Origin: Sipunculus nudus
Taxonomy: Eukaryota > Annelida > Sipuncula > Golfingiida > Sipunculidae
DNA length: 64,000 nucleotides
Direction: 5' to 3'
Assembly (NCBI GenBank): GCA_026874595.1
Contig: CM049315.1
Coordinates: 63,237,389 to 63,301,388 of the forward strand
The notes beneath the pieces were generated by a model. That model was not told where the DNA came from. It searched no databases and saw only the letters and a program-made list of their open reading frames with translations. Within the stretch, counting starts at the first letter, position 1. Every line of letters starts with the position of its first letter. The position numbers were made by a program, and so were the translations under genes. This document shows, in pieces, positions 11,037 through 24,186 of the stretch.

Positions 11037-11681
11037 GCTGAAATCAGTTCGGTTTTTTTTTGCGTAATTCAAAATCGTCTGTTGTGCAAAGATGACCGAT
11101 TTAAACTGCTAAAGAAGCGTTTTAGAAGCTTCATCAGGCCACTAAGAACCAGTTAGAAACGTCTTTTACGCCGAAATCAGCTCGTTTTTTTCGTAATACA
11201 AGATCGTGATTTGTGCAGAAACGGCTGATTTAAACTGCAATAGAAGCGCTTTAATTGCTTCATTAGGCCATTTAGAAATTGGTAAAAACGTCGCTCTTGC
11301 TGAAATCCGATCGGTTTCGCGTAATACAACATCGTGTTGTGCAAAATAGAAGATTAAAATTGCAAAAGAAGCAATTCAGAAGCTCCATTAGGCCATTTAG
11401 AACCGGGTACAAACATCGATCTCGCCGAAATCAGATAGGTTTTTGGCTAATTCAGGAACGTGTGTTGTGCAAAAATTACAGATTTAAATTGCAAAAGAAG
11501 CAATTCAGAAGCTCCATTAGGCCATTTAGAACCGGGTACAAACATCGATCTCGCCGAAATCAGCTAGGTTTTTGCCTAATTCATGATCGTGTGTTGTGCA
11601 AAAATTGCAGATTTAAATTGCAAAAGAAGCAATTCAGAAGCTTCATTAGGCCGTTTAGAACCAGATACAAACATCTTTTAC

Positions 11682-12567
11682 GCCGAAATCAGCTCGGTTT
11701 TTGCGTAATACAAAATCGTGTGTTGTGCAAAGATGACCGATTTAAACTGGGAAAGAAGCGATTCAATAGCTTTATTAGTCGACTTAAAACCCGTTACAAC
11801 CGTCGTTTTCGCTGAAATAAGCTCGGTTTTTGCGTAGTACAAGATCGTGTGTTGGGCAAATATCACCGATTTAAACTGCGAGAGAAGAGATTCAATAGCT
11901 TCATAAGGCGACTTATAACCCGTTACAACCGTCGTTTTTGCCGAAATAAGCTCGGTTTTTCCGTAGTACAAGATCGTGTGTTGGGCAAATATCACCGATT
12001 AAAACTGCTAAATAAGCATTTTAGAAACTTCATCAGGCCATTAAGAACCAGTTAGAAACGGCGTTTTTGCTGAAATCAGCTCGATTTTTTTAGCGTAATA
12101 TAAGATCGTGTTTGTGCAAAAATGACCGATTTAAACTGCAAAAGAAGAGTTTAAGAAGCTTCAATAGGCCACTTCAAACCAGTTACAAAGATCTTTTTTG
12201 CCGAAATCGACTCGGATTTTGCGTTATAATAGATCATGATTTGTGCAGAAATGGCCAGTTTAAACTGCGAAAGAAGCGTTTCAGAAACTTCATTAGGCGA
12301 CTTAAAACCCGTTACAAAAGTCGTTTTCGCCGCAGTCAGCTGGGTTTTCGAGTACTACAAGATCGTGAGTTGTGCAAAAATGGCCGTTTAAATTGCAAAT
12401 GAAGCGTTTTAATAGCTTCATCAGGCCATTTAAAACAAGTTACAAACGTCGTTTTTGCCGAAATCAGCAAGGTTTTCGCTTAATACAAGATCGCAGATTT
12501 AAATTGCAAAAGAATCAATTCAGGAGCTTTATTAGGCCATTTAGAACCAGATACCAACGTCTTTTTC
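11682..12567 (+). repeat. S block, copy 3
   Basis: Matches 572-1457 at an offset of exactly 11,110 bp with only scattered substitutions, for example gcgtttttgc where copy 1 has gtgtttttgc at the 959 junction. The 111-bp monomer is at 12457-12567. Confidence 0.92.
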
Positions 12568-12989
12568 GCCGAAATCAGATCGGTTTTTGCGTAATACAAG
12601 ACCGTGTTTTGTGCAAAGATGACCGATTTCGACTGCCAAGGAACCCTTTTAGAAGCTTCATCAGGCCATTAAGAACCAGTTAGCAACGTCGTTTTTGCTG
12701 AAATCAGCTCGATTTTTTGCGTAACACAAAATCGTGTGTTGTGCAAAGATGACCAATTTAAACTGCTAAAGAAGCGTTTTAGAAGCTTCATCAGGCCATT
12801 AAGAACCAGTTAGAAACGTCTTTTACGCCGAAATCAGCTCGTTTTTTTCGTAATACAAGATCGTGATTTGTGCAGAAACGGCTGATTTAAACTGCGATAG
12901 AAGCGTTTTAATAGCTTCATTAGGCCATTTAGAAATTGGTAAAAACGTCGCTCTTGCAGAAATCAGATCGGTTTTCGCGTAGTACAAGA

Positions 12990-13893
12990 TCGTGTCTTGT
13001 GCAATGATCACCGATTTAAACTGCGAAAGAAGCCTTTTAGAAGCTTCATCAGGCCATTAACAACCAGTTAGAAACGTCGTTTTTGCTGAAATCAGCTCGA
13101 TTTTCTTGCGTAATGCAAGATCGTGTTTGTGCAAATATTGCAGATTTAAATTGTAAAAGAATCAATTCAGGAGCTTTATTAGACTATTTAGATCCAGATA
13201 CCAACGTCTTTTCGCCGAAATCAGCTCGTTTTTGCGTAATACAAGACCGTGTTTTGTGCAAAGATGACCGATTTAAACTGCCAAGGAAGCCTTTTAGAAG
13301 CTTCATCAGGCCATTAAGAACCAGTTAGCAACGTCGTTTTTGCTGAAATCAGCTCGATTTTTTGCGTAATACAAAATCGTGTGTTGTGCAAAGATGACCG
13401 ATTTAAACTGCTTAAGAAGCGGTTTAGAAGCTTCATCAGGCCATTGAGAACCAGTTAGAAACGTCTTTTACGCCGAAATCAGCTCGTTTTTTTCGTAATA
13501 CAAGATCGTGATTTGTGCAGAAACGGCTGATTTAAACTGCGATAGAAGCGTTTTAATAGCTTCATTAGGCCATTTAGAAATTGGTAAAATCGTCGCTCTT
13601 GCTGAAATCAGATCGGTTTTTGCGTAATACAAGATCGTGTTTTGTGCAAAGATGACCGATTTAAACTGCTAAAGAAGCGTTTTAGAAGCTTCATCAGGCC
13701 ACTAAGAACCAGTTAGAAACGTCTTTTACGCCGAAGTCAGCTCGTTTTTTTCGTAATACAAGATCGTGATTTGTGCAGAAACGGCTGATTTAAACTGCAA
13801 TAGAAGCGTTTTAATAGCTTCATTAGGCCATTTAGAAATTGGTAAAAACGTCGCTCTTGCTGAAATCAGATCGGTTTTCGCGTAATACAACAT
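12990..13893 (+). repeat. 7-monomer insertion/duplication in HOR copy 2
   Basis: Copies 1 and 2 agree at offset 11,110 up to gttttcgcgta (about 1,880 and 12,990). They then differ and agree again at offset 12,013-12,014 from the gtgcaaaatagaag box (1,887 and 13,900). The extra 903-904 bp in copy 2 equals 7 x 129. It matches about 7,003-7,906 (offset 5,987), including the rare cgattttcttgcgtaatgca and ctattagatccag-type markers. The 13,190 version has a private change (agactatttag against agaccatttag). Equally, copy 1 may have lost this block. Confidence 0.88.
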
Positions 13894-15911
13894 CGTGTTG
13901 TGCAAAATAGAAGATTAAAATTGCAAAAGAAGCAATTCAGAAGCTCCATTAGGCCATTTAGAACCGGGTACAAACATCGATCTCGCCGAAATCAGATAGG
14001 TTTTTGGCTATTTCAGGAACGTGTGTTGTGCAAATATTACAGATTTCAATTGCAAAAGAAGCAATTCAGAAGCTTCATTAGGCCGTTTAGAATCAGATAC
14101 AAACGTCTTTTACGACGAAATCAGCTCGGTTTTTTTCGTAATACAAGATCGTGATTTGTGCAGAAACGGCTGAAATAAACTGCGATAGAAGCGTTTAAAT
14201 AGCTTTATAAGGCCATTTAGAAATTGTTAAAAACGTCGCTTTTGCTGAAATCAGATCGGTTTTTGCGTAATACAACATCGTGTTGTGCAAAATAGAAGAT
14301 TAAAATTGCAAAAGAAGCAATTCAGAAGCTCCATTAGGCCATTTAGAACCGGGTACAAACATCGATCTCGCCGAAATCAGCTAGGTTTTTGGCTAATTCA
14401 GCAACGTGTGTTGTGCAAAAATTACAGATTTCAATTCCAAAAGAAGCAATTCAGAAGCTTCATTAGGCCGTTTAGAATCAGATACAAACGTCTTTTACGA
14501 CGAAATCAGCTCGGTTTTTTCCTAATACAAGATCGTGATTTGTGCAGAAACGGCTAATATAAACTGCGATAGAAGCGTTTAAATAGCTTCATTATGCCAT
14601 TTAGAAATTGTTAAAAACGTCGCTTTTGCTGAAATCATATCGGTTTTCGCTTAGTACAAGATCGTGTTGTGCAAAAGAGAAGATTAAAATCGCAAAAGAA
14701 GCAATTCAGAAGCTCCATTAGGCCATTTAGAACCGGGTACAAACATCGATCTCGCCGAAATCAGCTAGGTTTTTCCCTAATTCATGATCGTGTGTTGTGC
14801 AAAAATTGCAGATTTAAATTGCAAAAGAAGCAATTCAGAAACTTTATTAGGCCGTTTAGAATAAGATACAAACGTCTTTTACGCCGAAATCAGCTCGTTT
14901 TTGCGTAATACAAGACCGTGTTTTGTGCAAAGATGACCGATTTAAACTGCCAAGGAAGCCTTTTAGAAGCTTCATCAGGCCATTAAGAACCAGTTAGCAA
15001 CGTCGTTTTTGCTGAAATCAGCTCGATTTTTTGCGTAATACAAAATCGTGTGTTGTGCAAAGATGACCGATTTAAACTGCTTAAGAAGCGTTTTAGAAGC
15101 TTCATCAGGCCATTGAGAACCAGTTAGAAACGTCTTTTACACCGAAATCAGCTCGTTTTTTTCGTAATACAAGATCGTGATTTGTGCAGAAACGGCTGAT
15201 TTAAACTGCGATAGAAGCGTTTTAATAGCTTCATTAGGCCATTTAGAAATTGGTAAAAACGTCGCTCTTGCTGAAATCAGATCGGTTTTTGCGTAATACA
15301 AGATAGTGTTTTGTGCAAAGATGACCAATTTAAACTGCTAAAGAAGCGTTTTAGAAGCTTCATCAGGCCACTAAGAACCAGTTAGAAACGTCTTTTACGC
15401 CGAAATCAGCCCGTTTTTTTCGTAATACAAGATCGTGATTTGTGCAGAAACGGCTGATTTAAACTGCAATAGAAGCGTTTTAATAGCTTCATTAGGCCAT
15501 TTAGAAATTGGTAAAAACGTCGCTCTTGCTGAAATCCGATCGGTTTTCGCGTAATACAACATCGTGTTGTGCAAAATAGAAGATTAAAATTGCAAAAGAA
15601 GCAATTCAGAAGCTCCATTAGGCCATTTAGAACCGGGTACAAACATCGATCTCGCCGAAATCAGATAGGTTTTTGCCTAATTCAGGAACGTGTGTTGTGC
15701 AAAAATTACAGATTTAAATTGCAAAAGAAGCAATTCAGAAGCTCCATTAGGCCATTTAGAACCGGGTACAAACATCGATCTCGCCGAAATCAGCTAGGTT
15801 TTTGCCTAATTCATGATCGTGTGTTGTGCAAAAATTGCAGATTTAAATTGCGAAAGAAGCAATTCAGAAGCTTCATTAGGCCGTTTAGAACCAGATACAA
15901 ACATCTTTTAC

Positions 15912-16796
15912 GCCGAAATCAGCTCGGTTTTTGCGTAATACAAAATCGTGTGTTGTGCAAAGATGACCGATTTAAACTTGGAAAGAAGCGATTCAATAGC
16001 TTTATTAGTCGACTTAAAACCCGTTACAACCGTCGTTTTCGCTGAAATAAGCTCGGTTTTTGCGTAGTACAAGATCGTGTGTTGGGCAAATATCACCGAT
16101 TTAAACTGCGAGAGAAGAGATTCAATAGCTTCATAAGGCGACTTATAACCCGTTACAACCGTCGTTTTCGCCGAAATAAGCTCGGTTTTGCGTAGTACAA
16201 GATCGTGTGTTGGGCAAATATCACCGATTAAAACTGCTAAATAAGCATTTTAGAAACTTCATCAGGCCATTAAGAACCAGTTAGAAACGGCGTTTTTGCT
16301 GAAATCAGCTCGATTTTTTTAGCGTAATATAAGATCGTGTTTGTGCAAAAATGACCGATTTAAACTGCAAAAGAAGAGTTTAAGAAGCTTCAATAGGCCA
16401 CTTCAAACCAGTTACAAAGATCTTTTTTGCCGAAATCGACTCGGATTTTGCGTTATAATAGATCATGATTTGTGCAGAAATGGCCAGATTAAACTGCGAA
16501 AGAAGCGTTTCAGAAACTTCATTAGGCGACTTAAAACCCGTTACAAAAGTCGTTTTCGCCGCAGTCAGCTCGGTTTTCGAGTACTACAAGATCGTGAGTT
16601 GTGCAAAAATGGCCGTTTAAATTGCAAATGAAGCGTTTTAATAGCTTCATCAGGCCATTTAAAACAAGTTACAAACGTCGTTTTTGCCGAAATCAGCAAG
16701 GTTTTCGCTTAATACAAGATCGCAGATTTAAATTGCAAAAGAATCAATTCAGGAGCTTTATTAGGCCATTTAGAACCAGATACCAACGTCTTTTTC
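15912..16796 (+). repeat. S block, copy 4
   Basis: Matches 3,898-4,782 at an offset of 12,014 bp and shares its one-base T-tract deletion, so it descends from that copy and not from the neighbouring copy at 11,682. The 111-bp monomer is at 16686-16796. Confidence 0.92.
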
Positions 16797-19700
16797 GCCG
16801 AAATCAGATCGGTTTTTGCGTAATACAAGACCGTGTTTTGTGCAAAGATGACCGATTTCAACTGCCAAGGAAGCCTTTTAGAAGCTTCATCAGGCCATTA
16901 AGAACAAGTTAGCAACGTCGTTTTTGCTGAAATCAGCTCGATTTTTTGCGTAACACAAAATCGTGTGTTGTGCAAAGATGACCGATTTAAACTGCTAAAG
17001 AAGCGTTTTAGAAGCTTCATCAGGCCATTAAGAACCAGTTAGAAACGTCTTTTACGCCGAAATCAGCTCGTTTTTTCGTAATACAAGATCGTGATTTGTG
17101 CAGAAACGGCTGATTTAAACTGCGATAGAAGCATTTTAATAGCTTCATTAGGCCATTTAGAAATTGGTAAAAACGTCGCTCTTGCAGAAATCAGATCGGT
17201 TTTCGCGTAATACAACATCGTGTTGTGCAAAATAGAAGATTAAAATTGCAAAAGAAGCAATTCAGAAGCTCCATTAGGCCATTTAGAACCGGGTACAAAC
17301 ATCGATCTCGCCGAAATCAGCTAGGTTTTTGGCTAATTCAGGAACGTGTGTTGTGCAAAAATTACAGATTTCAATTGCAAAAGAAGCAATTCAAAAGCTT
17401 CATTAGGCCGTTTAGATTCAGATACAAACGTCTGTTACGACGAAATCAGCTCGGTTTTTTCGTAATACAAGATCGTGATTTGTGCAGAAACGGCTGAAAT
17501 AAACTGCGATAGAAGCGTTTAAATAGCTTCATTAGGCCATTTAGAAATTGTTAAAAACGTCGCTTTTGCTGAAATCAGATCGGTTTTCGCGTAATACAAC
17601 ATCGTGTTGTGCAAAATAGAAGATTAAAATTGCAAAAGAAGCAATTCAGAAGCTCCATTGGGCAATTTAGAAGCGGGTACAAACATCGATCTCGCCGAAA
17701 TCAGCTAGGTTTTTGGCTAATTCAGGAACGTGTGTTGTGCAAAAATTACAGATTTCAATTGCAAAAGAAGCAATTCAGAAGCTTCATTAGGCCGTTTAGA
17801 ATCAGATACAAACGTCTTTTACGACGAAATCAGCTCGGTTTTTTCCTAATACAAGATCGTGATTTGTGCAGAAACGGCTAATATAAACTGCGATAGAAGC
17901 GTTTAAATAGCTTCATTATGCCATTTAGAAATTGTTAAAAACGTCGCTTTTGCTGAAATCAGATCGGTTTTCGCTTAGTACAAGATCGTGTTGTGCAAAA
18001 AGAGAAGATTAAAATTGCAAAAGAAGCAATTCAGAAGCTCCATTAGGCCCTTTAGAACCGGGTACAAACATCGATCTCGCCGAAATCAGCTCGATTTTTT
18101 TTTGCGTAATGCAAGATCGTGTTTGTGCAAATATTGCAGATTTAAATTGCAAAAGAATCAATTCAGGAGCTTTATTAGGCCATTTAAAACCAGATACCAA
18201 CGTCTTTTCCGCCGAAATCAGCTCGGTTTTTGCGTAATAGAAGACCGTGTTTTGTGCAAAGATGACCGATTTAAACTGCCAAGGAAGCCTTTTAGAAGCT
18301 TCATCAGGCCATCAAAAACCAGTTAGTAACGTCGTTTTTGCTGAAATCAGCTCGATTTTTTGCGTAATACAAAATCGTGTGTTGTGCAAAGATGACCGAT
18401 TTAAACTGCTAAAGAAGCGTTTTAGAAGCTTCATCAGGCCATTAAGAACCAGTTAGAAACGTCTTTTACGCCGAAATCAGCTCTTTTTTTCGTAATACAT
18501 GATCGTGATTTGTGCAGAAACGGCTGATTTAAACTGCGATAGAAGCGTTTTAATAGCTTCATTAGGCCATTTAGAAATTGGTAAAAAACGTCGCTCTTGC
18601 TGAAATCAGATCGGTTTTCGCGTAATACAACATCGTGTTGTGCAAAATAGAAGATTAAAATTCCAAAAGAAGCAATTCAGAAGCTCCATTAGGCCATTTA
18701 GAACCGGATACAAACATCCATCTCGCCGAAATCAGCTAGGTTTTTGGCTAATTCAGGAACGTGTGTTGTGCAAAAATTACAGATTTCAATTGCAAAAGAA
18801 GCAATTCAGAAGCTTCATTAGGCCGTTTAGAATCAGATACAAACGTCTTTTACGACGAAATCAGCTCGGTTTTTTCCTAATACAAGATCGTGATTTGTGC
18901 AGAAACGGCTAATATAAACTGCGATAGAAGCGTTTAAATAGCTTCATTAGGCCATTTAGAAATTGGTAAAAACGTCGCTCTTGCTGAAATCAGATCGGTT
19001 TTCGCGTAGTACAAGATCGTGTCTTGTGCAATGATCACCGATTTAAACTGCGAAAGAAGCCTTTTAGAAGCTTCATCAGGCCATTAAGAACCAGTTAGAA
19101 ACGTCGTTTTTGCTGAAATCAGCTCGATTTTCTTGCGTAATGCAAGATCGTGTTTGTGCAAATATTGCAGATTTAAATTGTAAAAGAATCAATTCAGGAG
19201 CTTTATTAGACCATTTAGATCCAGATACCAACGTCTTTTTCGCCGAAATCAGCTCGTTTTTGCGTAATACAAGACCGTGTTTTGTGCAAAGATGACCGAT
19301 TTAAACTGCCAAGGAAGCCTTTTAGAAGCTTCATCAGGCCATTAAGAACCAGTTAGCAACGTCGTTTTTGCTGAAATCAGCTCGATTTTTTGCGTAATAC
19401 AAAATCGTGTGTTGTGCAAAGATGACCGATTTAAACTGCTTAAGAAGCGGTTTAGAAGCTTCATCAGGCCATTGAGAACCAGTTAGAAACGTCTTTTACG
19501 CCGAAATCAGCTCGTTTTTTTCGTAATACAAGATCGTGATTTGTGCAGAAACGGCTGATTTAAACTGCGATAGAAACGTTTTAATAGCTTAATTAGGCCA
19601 TTTAGAAATTGGTAAAATCGTCGCTCTTGCTGAAATCAGATCGGTTTTTGCGTAATACAAGATCGTGTTTTGTGCAAAGATGACCGATTTAAACTGCTAA

Positions 19701-21627
19701 AGAAGCGTTTTAGAAGCTTCATCAGGCCACTGAGAACCAGTTAGAAACGTCTTTTACGCCGAAGTCAGCTCGTTTTTTTCGTAATACAAGATCGTGATTT
19801 GTGCAGAAACGGCTGATTTAAACTGCAATAGAAGCGTTTTAATAGCTTCATTAGGCCATTTAGAAATTGGTAAAAACGTCGCTCTTGCTGAAATCAGATC
19901 GGTTTTCGCGTAATACAACATCGTGTTGTGCAAAATAGAAGATTAAAATTGCAAAAGAAGCAATTCAGAAGCTCCATTAGGCCATTTAGAACCGGGTACA
20001 AACATCGATCTCGCCGAAATCAGATAGGTTTTTGGCTATTTCAGGAACGTGTGTTCTGCAAATATTACAGATTTCAATTGCAAAAGAAGCAATTCAGAAG
20101 CTTCATTAGGCCGTTTAGAATCAGATACAAACGTCTTTTACGACGAAATCAGCTCGGTTTTTTCGTAATACAAGATCGTGATTTGTGCAGAAACGGCTGA
20201 TATAAACTGCGATAGAAGCGTTTAAATAGCTTCATTAGGCCATTTAGAAATTGTTAAAAACGTCGCTTTTGCTGAAATCAGATCGGTTTGCGCGTAGTAC
20301 AAGATCGTGTTGTGCAAAATAGAAGATTAAAATTGCAAAAGAAGCAATTCAGAAGCTCCATTAGGCCATTTAGAACCTGGTACAAACATCGATCTCGTCT
20401 AAATCAGATTGGTTTTTTGCCTAATTCATGATCGTGTGTTGTGCAAAAATTGCAGATTTAAATTGCAAAAGAAGCAATTCAGAAGCTTCATTCGGCCGTT
20501 TAGAACCAGATACAAACATCTTTTACGCCGAAATCAGCTCGGTTTTTGCGTAATACAAGATCGTGTTTTGTGCAAAGATGACCGATTTAAACTGCAAAAG
20601 AAGCGTTTAAGAAGCTTTATCAGGCCATTAAGAATCAGTTAGGAACGTCGTTTTTGCTGAAATCAGCTCGGTTTTTTTATTTTGCGTAATATAAGATCGT
20701 GTGTTGTGCAAAGATGATGATTTAAACTGCAAAAGAAGCGTTTGAGAAACTTCATTAGGCCATTTAGAACCAGTTAAAAATGTCGTTTTTTTTGCCGAAA
20801 TCAGCTCGGGTTTTGCGTAATATAGGATCCTGTTTTGTGCAAAATGGCCAATTTAAACTGCGATAGAAGCGTTTTAATAGCTTCATTAGGCCATTTAGAA
20901 ATTGGTAAAAACGTCGCTCTTGCGGAAATCAAATCGGTTTTCGCGTAATACAACATCGTGTTGTGCAAAATAGAAGATTAAAATTGCAAAAGAAGCAATT
21001 CAGAAGCTCCATTAGGCCATTTAGAACAGGGTACAAACATCGATCTCGCCGAAATCAGCTAGGTTTTTGGCTAATTCAGGAACGTGTGTTGTGCAAAAAT
21101 TACAGATTTCAATTGCAAAAGAAGCAATTCAGAAGCTTCATTAGGCCGTTTAGAATCAGATGCAAACGTCTTTTACGACGAAATCAGCTCGGTTTTTTCG
21201 TAATACAAGATCGTGATTTGTGCAGAAACGGCTAATATAAACTGCGATAGAAGCGTTTAAATAGCTTCATTATGCCATTTGGAAATTGTTAAAAACGTCG
21301 CTTTTGCTGAAATCAGATCGGTTTTCGCATAGTACAAGATCGTGTTGTGCAAAAGAGAAGATTAAAATTGCAAAAGAAGCAATTCAGAAGCTCCATTAGG
21401 CCATTTAGAACCGGGTACAAACATCGATCTCGCCGAAATCAGCTAGGTTTTTCCCTAATTCATGATCGTGTGTTGTGCAAAAATTGCAGATTTAAATTGC
21501 AAAAGAAGCAATTCAGAAACTTTATTAGGCCGTTTAGAATCAGATACAAACGTCTTTTACGCCGAAATCAGCTCGGTTTTTGCGTAATACAAGATCGTGT
21601 TTTGTGCAAAGATGACCGATTTAAACT

Positions 21628-21757
21628 GCGAAAGAAGCGTTTTAAAAGCTTCATCAGGCCATTAAGAACCAGTTAGCAACGTCGTTTTTGCTGAAATCAG
21701 TTCGGTTTTTTTTGCGTAATTCAAAATCGTCTGTTGTGCAAAGATGACGGATTTAAA
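21628..21757 (+). repeat. One-monomer insertion relative to HOR copy 1
   Basis: At 9,601-9,660, copy 1 goes directly from a gatttaaactgc box into ctaaagaagcgttttagaag and the 8-bp-deleted form gcaattaagaagtt. In copy 2 the same left flank is followed by a full monomer carrying atcagttcggttttttttgc and attcaaaatcgtctg before the same right flank. The offset between copies rises from 12,017 to 12,147 here, a gain of 130 bp. The extra monomer has the private change gatgacggattt. Confidence 0.88.
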
Positions 21758-23535
21758 CTGCTAAAGAAGCGTTTTAGAAGCTTCATCAGGCAATTAAGAA
21801 GTTAGAAACGTCGTTTTTGCTAAAATCAGCTCGATTTTTTAGCGTAATATAAGATGGTGTTTGTCCAAAGATGACCGATTTAAACTGCAAAAGAAGCAAT
21901 TCAGAAGCTCCATCAGGCCATTAAGAACCTGGTACAAACATCGATCTCGCCTAAATCAGCTGGGTTTTTTGCCTAATTCATGATCGTGTGTTGTGCAAAA
22001 ATTGCAGATTTAAATTGCAGAAGAAGCATTTCAGAAGCTTCATTAGGCCGTTTAGAACCAGATACAAACATCTTTTACGCCGAAATCAGCTCGGTTTTTG
22101 CGTAATACAAGATCGTGTTTTGTGCAAAGATGACCGATTTAAACTGCAAAAGAAGCGTTTAAGAAGCTTTTTCAGGCCATTAAGAATCAGTTAGGAACGT
22201 CGTTTTTGCTGAAATCAGCTCGGTTTTTTTTTTTTTGCGTAATATAAGATCGTGTGTTGTGCAAAGATGATGATTTAAACTGCAAAAGAAGCGTTTGAGA
22301 AACTTCATTAGGCCATTTAGAACCAGTTACAAATGTTGTTTTTTTTGCCGAAATCAGCTCGGTTTTTCCGTAATATAGGATCCTGTTTTGTGCAAAATGG
22401 CCGATTTAAACTGCGATAGAAGCGTTTTAATAGCTTCATTAGGCCATTTAGAAATTGGTAAAAACGTCGCTCTTGTGGAAATCAAATCGGTTTTCGCGTA
22501 ATACAACATCGTGTTGTGCAAAATAGAAGATTAAAATTGCAAAAGAAGCAATTCAGAAGCTCCATTAGGACATTTAGAACCGGGTACAAACATCGATCTC
22601 GCCGAAATCAGCTAGGTTTTTGGCTAATTCAGGAACGTGTGTTGTGCAAAAATTACAGATTTCAATTGCAAAAGAAGCAATTCAGAAGCTTCATTAGGCC
22701 GTTTAGAATCAGATACAAACGTCTTTTACGACGAAATCAGCTCGGTTTTTTCCTAATACAAGATCGTGATTTCTGCAGAAACGGCTAATATAAACTGCGA
22801 TAGAAGCGTTTAAATAGCTTCATTATGCCATTTAGAAATTGTTAAAAACGTCGCTTTTGCTGAAATCAGATCGGTTTTCGCTTAGTACAAGATCGTGTTG
22901 TGCAAAAGAGAAGATTAAAATTGCAAAAGAAGCAATTCAGAAGCTCCATTAGGCCATTTAGAACCGGGTACAAACATCGATCTCGCCGAAATCAGCTAGG
23001 TTTTTCCCTAATTCATAATCTTGTGTTGTGCAAAAATTGCAGATTTAAATTGCAAAAGAAGCAATTCAGAAACTTTATTAGGCCGTTTAGAATCAGATAC
23101 AAACGTCTTTTACGCCGAAATCAGCTCGGTTTTTGCGTAATACAAGATCGTGTTTTGTGCAAAGATGACCGATTTAAACTGCGAAAGAAGCGTTTTAAAA
23201 GCTTCATCATGCCATTAAGAACCAGTTAGCAACGTCGTTTTTGCTGAAATCAGTTCGGTTTTTTTTTTGCGTAATTCAAAATCGTCTGTTGTGCAAAGAT
23301 GACCGATTTAAACTGCTAAAGAAGCGTTTTAGAAGCTTCATCAGGCAATTAAGAAGTTAGAAACGTCGTTTTTGCTAAAATCAGCTCGATTTTTTAGCGT
23401 AATATAAGATGGTGTTTGTCCAAAGATGACCGATTTAAACTGCAAAAGAAGAGTTTAAGAAGCTTCAATAGGCCACTTAAAACCAGTTACAAAGATCTTT
23501 TTTGCCGAAATCGACTCGGTTTTTGCGTTATAATA

Positions 23536-23545
23536 GATCATGATC
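23536..23545. repeat. 10-bp palindrome GATCATGATC in D monomers (example)
   Basis: A perfect 10-bp palindrome inside the D monomer, repeated at 42,733-42,742, 47,871-47,880 and 53,548-53,557 and in the later D units. The related S-block monomer (near 1,133) has only gatcatgatt, so the full palindrome is specific to the D type. It marks D-phase units and may be chance. Confidence 0.8.
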
Positions 23546-24186
23546 CGTGCAAAAATGGTCAGTTTCAACTGCGAAAGAAGCGTTTCAGAAACTTCATTAG
23601 GCGACTTAAAACCCGTTACAATCGTCGTTTTCGTCGCAATCAGCTCGGTTTTCGCGTACTACAAGATCGTGTGTTGTGCAAAAATGGCCGTTTAAATTGC
23701 AAATGAAGCGTTTTAATAGCTTCATCAGGCCATTTAAAACAAGTTACAAACGTCGTTTTTGCCGAAATCAGCTCGGTTTTCGCTTTAAACAAGATCGTGT
23801 CTTGTGCAATGATCACCGATTTAAACTGTGAAAGATGCGTTTTAGAAGCTTCATCAGGCCATTAAGAACCAGTTAGAAACGTCGTTTTTGCTGAAATCAG
23901 CTCGATTTTTTTTGCGTAATGCAAGATCGTGTTTGTGCAAATATTGCAGATTTAAATTGCAAAAGAATCAATTCAGGAGCTTTATTAGGCCATTTAAAAC
24001 CAGATACCAACGTCTTTTCCGCCGAAATCAGCTCGGTTTTTGCGTAATACAAGACCGTGTTTTGTGCAAAGATGACCGATTTAAACTGCCAAGGAAGCCT
24101 TTTAGAAGCTTCATCAGGCCATCAAAAACCAGTTAGTAACGTCGTTTTTGCTGAAATCAGCTCGATTTTTTGCGTAATACAAGATA

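Larger units (their letters stand above)
1..11110 (+). repeat. Long higher-order repeat, copy 1 (11,110 bp)
   Basis: The sequence from base 1 reappears from base 11,111: aaagaagcgttttagaagct starts both, and both continue through the 'cactaagaacc' marker. The match then runs for the whole unit at stepwise offsets: 11,110 (1 to about 1,880), 12,013-12,014 (about 1,887-8,600), 12,017 (about 8,700-9,610) and 12,147 (about 9,611-10,960). The steps are whole-monomer indels, described separately. About 86 monomers; two S blocks inside. The left end of this unit may lie outside the window. Confidence 0.93.
11111..24186 (+). repeat. Long higher-order repeat, copy 2 (~13.1 kb)
   Basis: Second tandem copy of the 1-11,110 unit, longer because it contains a 7-monomer segment (about 12,990-13,893), one extra monomer (21,628-21,757) and further monomers between about 23,100 and 24,186, including the first D monomer at 23,416. 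It ends at a chimeric junction near 24,186, where an 'agatagtgttttgtgca' monomer is fused to a 'gaaacggctgattt' monomer, after which copy 3 begins. Confidence 0.9.
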
